Assembly (NCBI GenBank): GCA_964591245.1
Contig: CAZPZZ010000125.1
Coordinates: 1-12,113, forward strand
Source: CAZPZZ01 sp964591245
GTDB lineage: Bacteria > Acidobacteriota > Vicinamibacteria > Vicinamibacterales > UBA8438
DNA: 12,113 bases
Direction: 5' to 3'
The position numbers and the translations under genes were made by a program. Below, piece after piece: positions 1 through 7,774 of this stretch (the stretch's first letter is position 1; each line of letters begins with the position of its first letter). Under the pieces are notes generated by a model. It was not told where the DNA came from, ran no database searches, and saw only the letters and a program-made list of their open reading frames with translations.

Positions 1-2
1 AC

Positions 3-533
3 ACGCTGGCCATCGGGTTCGGCCGGGTCGAAACGTTTCTTTTCTCCACGAGACTCACTAGAGTGACCCGACAGCTGGAGCAGCGCGGCGCCGACGACGT
101 GATCCCTGCGCTTCCGCGACATGTCCCGGACTGGTCGGGCGGTACTCGTATCGGCGACGCCTTGCGCCACTTCAACATCACGTGGGCCCGTCGAGTCCTG
201 GAACGAGGACCGGTGGTGCTGCTGATCTCCGATGGATGGGATCGAGGAGATCCGACATGCCTCGGAACGGAAATGGCACGTCTCCGCCGAAGCAGCTATC
301 GCCTTATCTGGCTCAATCCACTCCTCGGGTCCCCTCGCTACCAGCCCCTGACACGTGGCATGCAGGCCGCACTACCCTGGATTGACGACTTTCTCCCAGT
401 CCACAATCTGGCCAGCCTCGACGCACTCGCTATACACCTTAACCAGTTGCCTGCTCGCCGACGTTCGCAACCGCCGGAAGCAGCCTCCAGGAGAGTCATA
501 CACCATGGACGTACAAGCCACCTACACCTTTGA
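3..533 (+). CDS. coxE: CoxE-like VWA-domain protein, 3' part (5' end outside window)
   Basis: The reading frame is open from the first full codon (position 3) to TGA at 531-533, so only the C-terminal about 176 residues are present. Visible family features are the 'ETFLFSTRLTRVT' strand, the 'DWSGGTRIG' segment with the MIDAS threonine, 'VVLLISDGWDRG' with the MIDAS aspartate, and 'LIWLNPLLG'. These are typical of the von Willebrand factor A fold of CoxE/YeaD-type proteins. In known cox clusters CoxE works with the AAA+ ATPase CoxD in maturing the active site of Mo/Cu CO dehydrogenase; related pairs may serve other molybdenum hydroxylases. It overlaps the following CoxG gene by 29 bases, which indicates translational coupling in one operon. 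A GTG at 63 could be mistaken for the start, but the VWA fold clearly begins upstream. Substrate enzyme not visible here. Confidence 0.88.
   Translation, partial: TLAIGFGRVETFLFSTRLTRVTRQLEQRGADDVIPALPRHVPDWSGGTRIGDALRHFNITWARRVLERGPVVLLISDGWDRGDPTCLGTEMARLRRSSYRLIWLNPLLGSPRYQPLTRGMQAALPWIDDFLPVHNLASLDALAIHLNQLPARRRSQPPEAASRRVIHHGRTSHLHL
489..495 (+). promoter_or_regulatory. Ribosome binding site of coxG
   Basis: AGGAGAG lies nine bases before the ATG at 505, inside the end of the coxE frame. It decides the coxG start, because the same frame is open further upstream (from 355) without a comparable site, and the SRPBCC fold begins right at this ATG. Confidence 0.7.
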
Positions 534-948
534 TGCTCCCGCAGCGGCCGTCTGGGATCTCCTCGTCGATACAGAGGCCATTGCAGCATGCCTGCCGGGA
601 TGCGAGTCGCTTGAACCGATCGGGGACAATAAATTCAAGGCGGTCTTGACCATGGGCGTCGCGGCTGTGACGGGCCGCTACGAGGGCACTGTCGAAATGG
701 CCGACCTCGACCCTCCCAACTCCTATCGCCTCATCGTGGAAGGACGAGGGAAACCGGGCTTTGTCAATGGAGGAGGGACTATCACGCTGGCGGAATCTGA
801 CGGCTCGACCGTCATCTCCGTACACGGTTCAGTGCAAGTGGCAGGCACGATCGCTCGGGTCGGCCAGCGCCTCCTTGGCGGGGTCTCAAAGATGACAATG
901 GACCGCTTCTTCAACTGCCTCCAGACACGACTTGCGTCCGCGTCCTAG
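505..948 (+). CDS. coxG: CoxG, SRPBCC-fold CO dehydrogenase accessory protein
   Basis: A 147-residue protein beginning MDVQATYTFDAPAAAVWDLL, the normal length and start of the CoxG family (START/SRPBCC superfamily). Conserved parts are 'F.AP...VW.LL.D.E.IA.CLPGCESLE' (residues about 9-33), the 'AAVTGRYEGTVEM' strand (about 51-63), 'GRGKPGFVNGGGTITL' (about 77-92), and the C-terminal amphipathic helix ending 'MTMDRFFNCLQTRLAS'. CoxG proteins are reported to help anchor CO dehydrogenase to the membrane or to bind its quinone acceptor; which applies here is not visible. The ATG at 505 has a good ribosome site and gives 29 bases of overlap with coxE. It is the last gene of the operon, since the next + strand element is a tRNA promoter. 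Confidence 0.9.
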   Translation: MDVQATYTFDAPAAAVWDLLVDTEAIAACLPGCESLEPIGDNKFKAVLTMGVAAVTGRYEGTVEMADLDPPNSYRLIVEGRGKPGFVNGGGTITLAESDGSTVISVHGSVQVAGTIARVGQRLLGGVSKMTMDRFFNCLQTRLASAS

Positions 949-1004
949 AACCATCTCAGTAGCACCCCTCGTACCAGATGCTCAACGGAGGCGTCCCACA
1001 ATCC

Positions 1005-1034
1005 GAGTCACCGCATATCAGCCAGCGGTGATTC
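1005..1034 (+). terminator. Hairpin after coxG, possible terminator
   Basis: GAGTCACCGC (1005-1014) and GCGGTGATTC (1025-1034) form a 10-bp stem with one G-T wobble or mismatch and a 10-base loop, 56 bases after the coxG stop. No T-run follows, so if it ends transcription it would need Rho or stem stability alone. Confidence 0.35.
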
Positions 1035-1067
1035 ACCACGCGAACGTCCGACCGGGGAGATCCCGTG

Positions 1068-1076
1068 TGTTATGAT
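1068..1076 (+). promoter_or_regulatory. Extended -10 promoter of the tRNA-Arg pair
   Basis: TGTTATGAT is an extended -10 element (TG, one base, then TATGAT at 1071-1076) ending 17 bases before the first tRNA. The -35 place (1048-1053, CCGACC) is poor, as is common with extended -10 promoters. Predicted transcription starts near 1083. Confidence 0.55.
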
Positions 1077-1093
1077 TTTGTTTTCCTGTGTGC

Positions 1094-1170
1094 GCGCCTG
1101 TAGCTCAGCTGGATAGAGCGCCGGGCTTCGAACCCGTAGGTCGGGGGTTCAAATCCCTCCGGGCGCGCCA
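1094..1170 (+). tRNA. tRNA-Arg (anticodon TCG)
   Basis: A 77-nt cloverleaf. The acceptor stem is GCGCCTG with CGGGCGC, the D-arm is GCTC/GAGC, and the anticodon stem is CCGGG/CCCGT with its top pair mismatched. The loop CTTCGAA places the anticodon TCG at 1128-1130. The T-arm is GGGGG/CCCTC with loop TTCAAAT, and CCA is encoded. It reads CGA and probably other CGN codons. It lies 41 bases before a second tRNA-Arg and is probably co-transcribed with it. Confidence 0.96.
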
Positions 1171-1211
1171 ATTACACACGCCCATGGTAGCCGGTTTCCG
1201 GCCGCCAACCT

Positions 1212-1288
<77 letters not shown>

Positions 1289-1348
1289 TCCCCACGTTCT
1301 CGCGATAGAACTGGATACCTCGGCAACTCGACCGAGAACATGGAGAGC

Positions 1349-1381
1349 GGTAGCGCCAGGAAAAATTTTCCTGACGCTACC
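1349..1381. terminator. Long palindrome, probable bidirectional terminator
   Basis: The arms GGTAGCGCCAGGAAAA and ATTTTCCTGACGCTACC are complementary over 16 positions with a single C/A mismatch, around a central A. The element lies between the + strand tRNA pair and the - strand gene ending at 1461, where a shared terminator is expected. On either strand the GC-rich outer stem (GGTAGCG) encloses an A/T core; no long T-run follows outside, so the ending mechanism is not a textbook one. Confidence 0.5.
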
Positions 1382-1460
1382 TGCCTTTCCTATGGGGTGT
1401 CCCCGCACAGCTGCATGGATCGCAGCATACGGTGGGCACCCTCAACGCTGGCTCAACTCG

Positions 1461-2444
1461 CTACTGGCCACCCTCAGTCGCGTTGCGCTCGTCTGCCCGT
1501 GCACCAGCCAACATGGCATCCATAGAATAGTTGCCTTCGTGGCATGCGTACTCGAACATCGGAAGATCGTTCCGGCGCATAGGTTGGTTCACGGTCCACT
1601 CCGCTGCCCAGGTCTCAGGATCGATAATGGTGTACTCGTACTCGAGAGTATCCGCATCATCCCGTGTAAAGCGCTCTACGAGCCGCATCTGTGTGCTCGA
1701 CCCTCTCCAATTGCGCTTCGTATCAAAATTGGCTGTCTCAACGACCAGGGTGTCACCCTCCCAATAACCACGAGAATCCCCAGACCACTGGGTAACGCGA
1801 TCATCCAATGCTGGTCGGCCATCGAGCGGGATGACTCGCACCGTGTGCACCATTTCGGTCAGCAACACCACATGGTCTGGAGTCTGAAAGACCTGCACAT
1901 TTTGATTGTAGCCACCCGGGGTAATTGGGGGACCGGCGTTGAAGCCCTGAATGCAACGGTCGGCATTACTGAGATCCGTATACGAGGCAGGAATGGCATC
2001 ACTGAACGACCCGCGACCAGCGGCCGCCCGCTGCCGACCCGCTTCGGTTACCTCAGGAATACGCCCATTCGGAGGGGCAATGATCAACGAGGTCCGGCGG
2101 TCACGGATGATGTTCGTACCGCGATCCATCCAGAAATTATTGTAGGCCCCGATGCTCCCTCCAGCCTCCGTGCGCCGAGCCTCTTGACTGAGCAGTTCTG
2201 CATCCCGGTCCACGGCCTCTCGCTCAAGATTTGCCGCCTCTTCCTCACTGAGAAACACCTGGTCCCCCAACTCCTCCGGTCGTTGGAGCGGCGTGATGGT
2301 ACGGAAATCCCAGACTCCCTGCAAATCCGGATCACCCCACCCAGTGCGCAACCCCTCTTGAGCCGACGTCAACGCCGGCATCCCAACAATGGCCACGAGC
2401 GTGAAGAACCACACCGCCGTCGCCCAACGTCGAAATGTCGTCAC
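1461..2444 (-). CDS. Secreted protein of unknown function ('DLQGVW ... GYWEGDTLVVET' family)
   Basis: A 327-residue protein with a signal peptide (basic start, hydrophobic 9-24, likely cut after TSAQ near residue 29). Recognisable blocks are 'DPDLQGVWDFRTITPLQRP' (38-56), 'RRTSLIIAPPNGRIP' (116-130), 'GYWEGDTLVVET' (226-237) and 'FEYACHEGNY' (297-306). Cys164 and Cys301 could form a disulfide. I recall proteins with these blocks as numerous paralogs in Acidobacteriota-like and other environmental genomes, without a proven function. The GTG start (2442-2444) is chosen because AGGAGG lies six bases before it and the signal peptide follows at once. It is a single-gene unit with its own promoter at 2475-2503, transcribed away from the MraY-like locus. 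Confidence 0.88.
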   Translation of the reverse strand: MTTFRRWATAVWFFTLVAIVGMPALTSAQEGLRTGWGDPDLQGVWDFRTITPLQRPEELGDQVFLSEEEAANLEREAVDRDAELLSQEARRTEAGGSIGAYNNFWMDRGTNIIRDRRTSLIIAPPNGRIPEVTEAGRQRAAAGRGSFSDAIPASYTDLSNADRCIQGFNAGPPITPGGYNQNVQVFQTPDHVVLLTEMVHTVRVIPLDGRPALDDRVTQWSGDSRGYWEGDTLVVETANFDTKRNWRGSSTQMRLVERFTRDDADTLEYEYTIIDPETWAAEWTVNQPMRRNDLPMFEYACHEGNYSMDAMLAGARADERNATEGGQ

Positions 2445-2877
2445 GGGTCCCCTCCTCTAATAAATACGAAAAGAATTACGATAGCATGCCACAATCCTGA
2501 CAATGCCAGCCTCGGTGCTACCTCCCCCCAATTCAACCACAAATGGTGTCCACTACATCCAGACCGCAACGTTGGCGTGGATTCCGTGAGGCGCCAGACA
2601 CACGCCATTGCACAAATCCCCCAACTCGCACGGGTGTCAGTGCACCTCGTCGTCGGCACGTCTGGACGGCGGAACGAACTGCTAGACTAGCACGCCTGCG
2701 GTGGGAGATTTCGCTATCGATCGGCCCACCCTCGCACGCGTTCTTATCGGACTATGACGCACGCATCGGCTGGCATCACCAGGCGCACAGCGCCGACATC
2801 CAACGCTCTATCATGACGCTTTTGGCCTTCTCTCCTTTGGAAATGTGGCACCGCGGCTGACTCAGAGGGGGAATCTG
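2445..2877. other. Non-coding stretch between divergent genes
   Basis: It holds the promoter and ribosome site of the - strand gene at its left edge and the ribosome site of the MraY-like gene (AGAGGGGG, 2864-2871) at its right edge. The 360 bases between show open frames without recognisable protein features on either strand. They may be remnant or regulatory DNA; I see no repeat or RNA gene. Confidence 0.5.
2475..2503 (-). promoter_or_regulatory. Sigma-70-like promoter of the secreted-protein gene
   Basis: Read on the - strand: TTGTCA (2503-2498, five of six matches to the -35 consensus), a 17-base spacer, then CGTAAT (2480-2475, four of six to the -10). The predicted start near 2468 gives a 5' leader of about 24 bases holding the AGGAGG site at 2451-2456. 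Confidence 0.5.
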
Positions 2878-3080
2878 GTGCTCTATCACCTGCTCTATCC
2901 AGCGCTCACCGTCATCCAATCCACTACAGTCCGGACCACCACCGCCGGCGTGACGGCCTTTCTCCTGAGTTTACTGATAGGCCCATGGGTAATCCGGACA
3001 CTCCAAGGATTCCAGTTCAACAAGGCCGGTCAGAACACTGAACCGTCGACACACGGGTCCAAGTCGGCCACACCGACCAT

Positions 3081-3086
3081 GGGGGG
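3081..3086 (+). other. Frame break in a run of six G in the MraY-like gene
   Basis: Upstream the MraY frame ends 'TPTMGG', downstream it resumes as 'LLILATALLP' one frame over. Adding one G to the run makes the two halves continuous at the exact family motif, so the lesion is a one-base loss here: a true mutation, slippage, or a read error. Confidence 0.8.
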
Positions 3087-4082
3087 CTCCTCATCTTGGC
3101 TACTGCCCTCCTGCCGACACTCGCATGGGGAAACCTCACCAATGCGTACGTTTGGGTTGCGATGGTGTCGACGCTGACATTCGGGATGGTCGGGTTGCTG
3201 GACGACTACCTGAACGTGGTACGGAAGCGGCCCCACCGTTTGCGCCCATGGTATAAGCTCATCGCCCAAGGCCTCGTCACCGTGGGGGTCGGTTTCACTT
3301 TCGTCTGGTTGAGCGGCTACAACCTCTACAACACCGAGCTCATCGTTCCGTTGCTCCAGCGGCTTACGCCAGATCTGGGATGGTTCTACGTGCCCTCCAT
3401 CCTGCTCGTCCTGGCCTTTCTCTCAAATGCCGTCAACCTGGCCGATGACCTCGATGGCCTAGCCATCAGCCTCTTCACGGTCGCCGCAGCAGCCTTGACA
3501 GTACTGGCGTATCTGACGGGTCACCCGATCTTTGCAGAGTACGTACTACTGACACACTTTTCTCCTGCGGCCGAACTCACGGTGTATTGCGGCGCTCTCG
3601 TGGGCTCTGGCCTCGGTTTCCTCTGGTACAACTCGCATCCTGCCAAGCTCTTCATGGGCGAGGTGGGAGCCCTCGCTCTTGGGGGGGCCTTGGGCACCGT
3701 CGCAATCTTGCTCAAACCCGCACTCCTGTTACCAATCGTGGGCGCGGTCTTCGTGATCGAGCTCTTCTCCGTCGTCATTGTGGACGACACCCTGCAAGCT
3801 CTGCGTGCCCTGACCCGATATCTCCGGCAGCGCTCAGACATCCACAAAGAATCCGGGAGGAAGCCGCCCCCCACAGAGGCGAGCGACTCTGCAGCGCACA
3901 TCCACAGGATCGAGACCGACGGCAGTCTCGATAGCGCCATCGGGTTGTCAGTGTCACCACTCACGAGACGTGATGGACTCGTCCCCCTATCGACGGCATC
4001 GCAACGTGGGGATCGCCGTCAACGGCGTCGCGTGCAGATCATCCGGACAAACGCGCGCGAGTCACAGGACACCACAACGGCG

Positions 4083-4598
4083 CAATCAGATTTCTTCCCG
4101 TCTCTCGGGGAAATCGTCGACGCCACAGCAGAACGGGTACGAACCGTCGAAGCTCAGTTCCATCAGCAGCAAATCCACCGACTCACCAGAGGGGTAGTCC
4201 TCATTGACGACTCCTCTACCGCCAATCCCGCAACGGTAGGCACCGCGCTCTCCACCCTCTCCACCGACACACAATCTGGCCGGCGCGTCGCCGTCCTCGG
4301 GGAAATGCTCGAACTGGGAGAACAAACGCTCGAGCTACACCGCGGTACTGGCCGTGCGGCCGCAGTAGCCGGACTCGGCATGCTGGTCACAGTGGGCGGC
4401 GCTTCCGCCCGGGCGCTCGGATTGACCGCAGTCGAGGCCGGACTTCCGTCTCCTGGCGTCATCCATTGCGAGACCAGTGAAGAAGCAGCCGCACGGGTGT
4501 CAACGCTGCTCCAGGATGACGACCTCGTACTCGTCAAGGGATCTCGGCAAGTCCGCACCGAACTCGTCGTGTTACGACTGATCAAAGAGTGGGCGTGA
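4083..4598 (+). other. MurF C-terminal-like domain within the chimera
   Basis: The last 135 codons (4191-4598) resemble the C-terminal Mur ligase domain: 'GVVLIDDSSTANPATV' (normally DDSYNANP), 'GRRVAVLGEMLELGEQTLELH' (normally GDMLELG...H), 'LGMLVTVGGASARAL', 'ETSEEAAARVSTLLQDDDLVLVKGSRQVRTELVV' in family order. 'SLGEIVDATAERVRTVEAQF' just before it fits the helix that precedes this domain in MurF. The ATP-binding central domain with its GTNGKT loop is absent. A short stretch near 3937-3985 ('GLSVSPLTRRDGLVPL') weakly recalls the MurF N-terminal 'DSR.v.pGDLFVAL' motif. The Tyr, Asn and Asp changes argue against a working ligase domain. Confidence 0.7.
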
Positions 4599-4661
4599 GC
4601 CTCTCCCTACTCGCCGGGGATGATCTGGGCGCCGAAACAGGCCCGCACGACGCGCCCGTAA

Positions 4662-6854
4662 CTAGCTACTGGACGCCATGAGCACGCGCTTGCGCGAAAG
4701 CCCGATCCGCTGGCGACGTACGTCTACATCGACGACTTCCACCTGCACGTGGTCACCCACTTTCACCACATCAGTCGGGTCGCGCACGAAATTGCGATCC
4801 AGCTCGGAGATATGCACCAAGCCATCCTGATGCACCCCGACGTCCACGAACGCCCCAAAGTGCGTGACGTTCGTCACCACACCCTCGAGCTGTAACCCCG
4901 GAACCAGATCTTCGAGCGACGTGACGCCATCGGCGAAATGCACAGGCTCAAATACCTGACGGGGATCCCGCCCCGGCTTGGCGAGTTCCTGCAAAATATC
5001 TCGGACCGTGGGAACACCCACTCGTTCGTCGACGAAGTCCTGAGCGTCGACGGCCTGGAGCACGGTCTGGTTGCCAAGGAGGTCACTCGTCGCGCACGCC
5101 TGCTGTTTGGCGATTTTCCGAACGACATAGTAGCTTTCCGGGTGGACCGCCGACGCATCAAGCGGCTCACGCCCGCCGCGCACTCTCAGGAATCCCGCGC
5201 TCTGCTCGAACGCCTTCGCGCCGAACCGAGGCACCTCCAGGAGTGCGCGCCGGGTTGCGAACGGCCCAACGGTGTTTCGCCGGACAACAAGAGCCTGAGC
5301 CAGCGTGGGACCGATACCCGACACATAGGACAGGAGCGCGGTTGACGCCGTGTTCACGTCAACGCCTACGTGGTTCACCGCCGATGACACGACGCGGTCC
5401 AGCATCCGCTGCAGTTGCGCCTGATTCACATCGTGCTGATACTGCCCCACCCCGATCGCTTTCGGGTCAATCTTGACGAGTTCCGCCAGCGGATCCTGCA
5501 CGCGACGCGCAATACTGATCGCTCCCCGTACGGTCAGGTCCAGGTCGGGAAACTCCTCACGCGCCGCCGCGCTCGCCGAGTACACGGACGCCCCTGCCTC
5601 ACTGACAACGGCCACGGACACGCCAGGACGCCCCTCAACCACCGTCGCGCAGAATGCTGCCGTCTCACGTGACGCCGTGCCGTTGCCAATGGCAATGAGT
5701 TCCACCGCATGTTCGTCGAGGAGTCTGACCAGCTCGGCAGTCGCACCCGAAACATCCCGTCGTGGCGCGGTGGGATACAGCGTCGTATGCGTCACCAACC
5801 TCCCTGTCCGGTCGACAACAGCGGCCTTGCAACCGGTTCGAAAGCCTGGATCGATCCCCAGAATCGCGCGCCCGGAGGCCGGGGACGCAAGCACCAATTC
5901 CTTCACGTTCGCCGCAAACACATCGATCGCCCGTGTTTCCGCCACCTCACGTAGGGCAGCCAGTACTTCATTCGTAATCGATGGCTTCAGCAGGCGACCG
6001 TAGCAATCATTGACAGTCGTCCGTAGCTCTGTCCGGAAGAGAAAGTGCGGATTCGTGAGATATCGACACGAGAGTTCGTGTAGCAGACGGTCGTCATCCA
6101 CCTCAATGGTCAGGGAAATAGCCCGTTTCGCCTCTCCACGCCGCATGGCAAGATACCGATGAGACGCGAGACGGCTTAATGGCTCCCGGTGGTCATAAAA
6201 GCTTTCAAAGCGGTGATCAGAATGGTCTCCGCCCCGCTTCTTTTTCGTACGTATGTCCCCTCTTCCCAGCTGCTTGCGGAGCCAGCCTCGTGCCTGCTGG
6301 TCTTCCGACCAGCGCTCGGCCACAATGTCACAGGCTCCCTGTAATGCAGCCTCCGGCGTGGATACATCGCCCGCCGGGTCAACAAACGGGGCGATCGTCG
6401 CCGCCCGCCCCGCCGGGCAATCAGTCTGTGCCAGCAAGATCGCCGCGAGCGGCTCGAGACCGCGCTCACGTGCGATGCCAGCGCGCGTCTTCCGTTTACT
6501 CTTGTAGGGAAGTGCGAGGTCACGCACGAGCTGGCTCGTCTCCGCGGCCAATATTGCTCGTTCCAGGGCACCAGAGAGTGCACCTTGCTGTGCGATCGAT
6601 TTCAAGGTGCGGTTCTTGAGATCAACAAGCGCCCGCGCCTTCTCCCACGCATCCTCGATAGACGCGATAACCACTTCGTCGAGCCCACCGGTCCGTTCCT
6701 TCCGGTAGCGCGCAATGAACGGTAACGTCGCCCCCGCATCCAACAGTTCGATGGTATTGCTCACAGCCGAAGCATCAAGCGCGAGACTGGCGGCGGTCGC
6801 CGCCACGGTTGCCGACCGGTCGATCGACGCCTGCACTCCATGTGTTCCCTTCAT
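4662..6854 (-). CDS. tex: Tex, RNA-binding transcription accessory protein
   Basis: A complete 730-residue Tex protein, normal length for the family. The N-terminal helical region carries the signature 'LLDAGATLPFIARYRKERTGGLDE' split over residues 37-60, and 'RDLALPYKSKRKTRAGIARE' follows at 111-130. The YqgF/RNase H-like domain starts at 'ILGIDPGFRTG' (331-341) and includes 'AIGNGTASRET' (388-398) and 'EAGASVYSAS' (419-428). Helix-hairpin-helix motifs lie at about 505-555 ('LSYVSGIGPTLAQALV'), and the S1 RNA-binding domain at about 654-722 ('HFGAFVDVGVHQDGLVHISEL'). Tex binds nucleic acid, acts on transcription and is related to eukaryotic Spt6. The start is taken as ATG 6854 with AAGGAA eight bases upstream; a GTG directly before it (6857) is the alternative. 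It converges with the MraY-like locus, with 63 bases between stop codons. Confidence 0.97.
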   Translation of the reverse strand: MKGTHGVQASIDRSATVAATAASLALDASAVSNTIELLDAGATLPFIARYRKERTGGLDEVVIASIEDAWEKARALVDLKNRTLKSIAQQGALSGALERAILAAETSQLVRDLALPYKSKRKTRAGIARERGLEPLAAILLAQTDCPAGRAATIAPFVDPAGDVSTPEAALQGACDIVAERWSEDQQARGWLRKQLGRGDIRTKKKRGGDHSDHRFESFYDHREPLSRLASHRYLAMRRGEAKRAISLTIEVDDDRLLHELSCRYLTNPHFLFRTELRTTVNDCYGRLLKPSITNEVLAALREVAETRAIDVFAANVKELVLASPASGRAILGIDPGFRTGCKAAVVDRTGRLVTHTTLYPTAPRRDVSGATAELVRLLDEHAVELIAIGNGTASRETAAFCATVVEGRPGVSVAVVSEAGASVYSASAAAREEFPDLDLTVRGAISIARRVQDPLAELVKIDPKAIGVGQYQHDVNQAQLQRMLDRVVSSAVNHVGVDVNTASTALLSYVSGIGPTLAQALVVRRNTVGPFATRRALLEVPRFGAKAFEQSAGFLRVRGGREPLDASAVHPESYYVVRKIAKQQACATSDLLGNQTVLQAVDAQDFVDERVGVPTVRDILQELAKPGRDPRQVFEPVHFADGVTSLEDLVPGLQLEGVVTNVTHFGAFVDVGVHQDGLVHISELDRNFVRDPTDVVKVGDHVQVEVVDVDVRRQRIGLSRKRVLMASSS

Positions 6855-7112
6855 CACCGCTGTTCCTTCGACTCAACCAAGAGCCCGTCTACCGGTATGG
6901 CTTTCGTGTGCCGGTCGCCACCAATACCACCACTGTCACCGGACTGTTGGACAGGAACACTGACACACACCGGCCATCGGAAAATCACTGACAAATTCGG
7001 CCCACAGCCGCTACCGTCGTCTATCACTGTCCCGGCCTCCGATGGACACTCGTCCCCACATCCCACATCAGGTGACGACCACACTCACGGGCTCATGCCG
7101 GGCACTCGGCCA

Positions 7113-7526
7113 TCACCAGGGAAGCCGATCGTAGCTCAGAGGGTCCAGGGGCCGTGCCCCCGCATTCTGACCATTCTCCTGCAGCAAGAACGCCAAGATA
7201 TTGGCATACCCCTCGCCTCGAGGACGCACGCCGATCGGCGGCATGCCATCTCGCATTCGGACAAAGAGGTCGCGTACCCGACGATCAACCCAACGGCTAC
7301 GAAATGCGGCACCGGAGAGCGCCGGGGCCCGGCGTGAACCGTCAGGCCCCGGCAAGTGACACTCCGCGCATCCGCGCACAAACTCCTGCTGCCCTGCCAG
7401 TGCCTGCCCGGGGGTGTAAGTTACAGTTGCAGGCGCTTGAGCTCCAAGCGCGGGAAGGACACCTACACTCATCGCGAACAGACAATACACACGAACCCAA
7501 CACCGAGACGATCTCGTGACGAACAT
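7113..7526 (-). CDS. Secreted small monoheme cytochrome c
   Basis: A 137-residue protein: basic start and hydrophobic signal segment (about 10-28, cut near 'ALGAQA'), then 'GQALAGQQEFVRGCAECH' with the heme c motif CAECH at 53-57. 'MRDGMPPIG' (91-99) holds a likely axial Met95, and the end 'YANILAFLLQENGQNAGARPL' is typical of class I cytochrome c partners of dehydrogenases. It would carry electrons in the periplasm after heme attachment by the Ccm system. The start is uncertain: ATG 7526 has GAGAG three to seven bases upstream and gives a normal signal peptide; ATG 7544 adds six residues but its GAGG abuts the codon. It stands alone; a partner could be the quinohemoprotein at 9110-10966, though they are not an operon. 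Confidence 0.87.
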   Translation of the reverse strand: MFVTRSSRCWVRVYCLFAMSVGVLPALGAQAPATVTYTPGQALAGQQEFVRGCAECHLPGPDGSRRAPALSGAAFRSRWVDRRVRDLFVRMRDGMPPIGVRPRGEGYANILAFLLQENGQNAGARPLDPLSYDRLPW

Positions 7527-7600
7527 CTTCTCTCTCAACGTCATCCTCGCACGACATCGCTCCGGTCACCCCCTGGCGAGCCCTTACGAAAGACAGCCCT

Positions 7601-7626
7601 CAGGGGCAACACTCGAGCCGCCCCTG
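7601..7626. promoter_or_regulatory. Hairpin upstream of the cytochrome c gene
   Basis: CAGGGGC (7601-7607) and GCCCCTG (7620-7626) pair around a 12-base loop in the 150 bases shared by the cytochrome c gene (- strand) and tRNA-Lys (+ strand). It could be an operator or leader structure; only the inverted repeat is seen. Confidence 0.25.
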
Positions 7627-7698
7627 GCTGTGATACGCTATCGAGAGGTCGAACGCCAGCCCCGACAGGGGGCATCGTCGCGGGCAATTCCCCACCGT

Positions 7699-7774
7699 GG
7701 GCCGCTAGCTCAACTGGTAGAGCAGCAGACTCTTAATCTGCGGGTTGAAGGTTCAAGTCCTTCGCGGCTCACCA
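7699..7774 (+). tRNA. tRNA-Lys (anticodon CTT)
   Basis: A 76-nt cloverleaf. The acceptor stem is GGGCCGC/GCGGCTC (one G-T pair), the D-arm is GCTC/GAGC, the anticodon stem is GCAGA/TCTGC, and the loop CTCTTAA has anticodon CTT at 7732-7734. The T-arm is GAAGG/CCTTC with loop TTCAAGT, and CCA is encoded. It reads AAG. No copy of its 3' end is seen elsewhere in the window, so there is no sign of an integrated element here. Confidence 0.96.

Larger units (their letters stand above)
2878..4598 (+). pseudogene. Frameshifted MraY-like / MurF C-terminal-like chimera
   Basis: From GTG 2878 (AGAGGGGG upstream) the frame reads like MraY: 'VLYHLLYP', 'LSLLIGPWVIRTLQGFQF', 'TPTMGG'. At the G-run 3081-3086 the frame breaks; one extra G restores 'TPTMGGLLILATALLPTLAW', and the shifted frame then stays open to TGA 4596-4598 (500 codons from TTG 3096). 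Next come 'GLLDDYLNVVRK' (active-site Asp pair kept), 'SNAVNLADDLDGLAI' (family normally DGLDGL) and 'FMGEVGALALGGALG' (family normally MGDVGS). After 'VFVIELFSVVI' (near 3785) similarity stops: the 'HHHFELKGW'-type loop and last helices are missing. A low-similarity hydrophilic linker leads into a MurF C-terminal-like domain. MraY makes lipid I at the membrane; MurF adds D-Ala-D-Ala to the UDP-MurNAc-tripeptide. With key residues changed in both, catalysis is unlikely. A diverged paralog with a sequencing indel remains possible. Confidence 0.72.

Noticed and set aside
1392..2690. A 432-codon + strand open frame.
   Set aside because: It is antisense to the secreted-protein gene, which has a signal peptide, family motifs, promoter and AGGAGG; the + frame has none.
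2543..2860. A 105-codon + strand open frame before the MraY-like gene.
   Set aside because: Unusual composition (Arg, His, Trp rich), no ribosome site and no recognisable motif.
4599..4661. Terminator between the chimera and tex (GGGCGC ... GCGCCC).
   Set aside because: Only six pairs with a long loop and no T-run; not supported as a feature.
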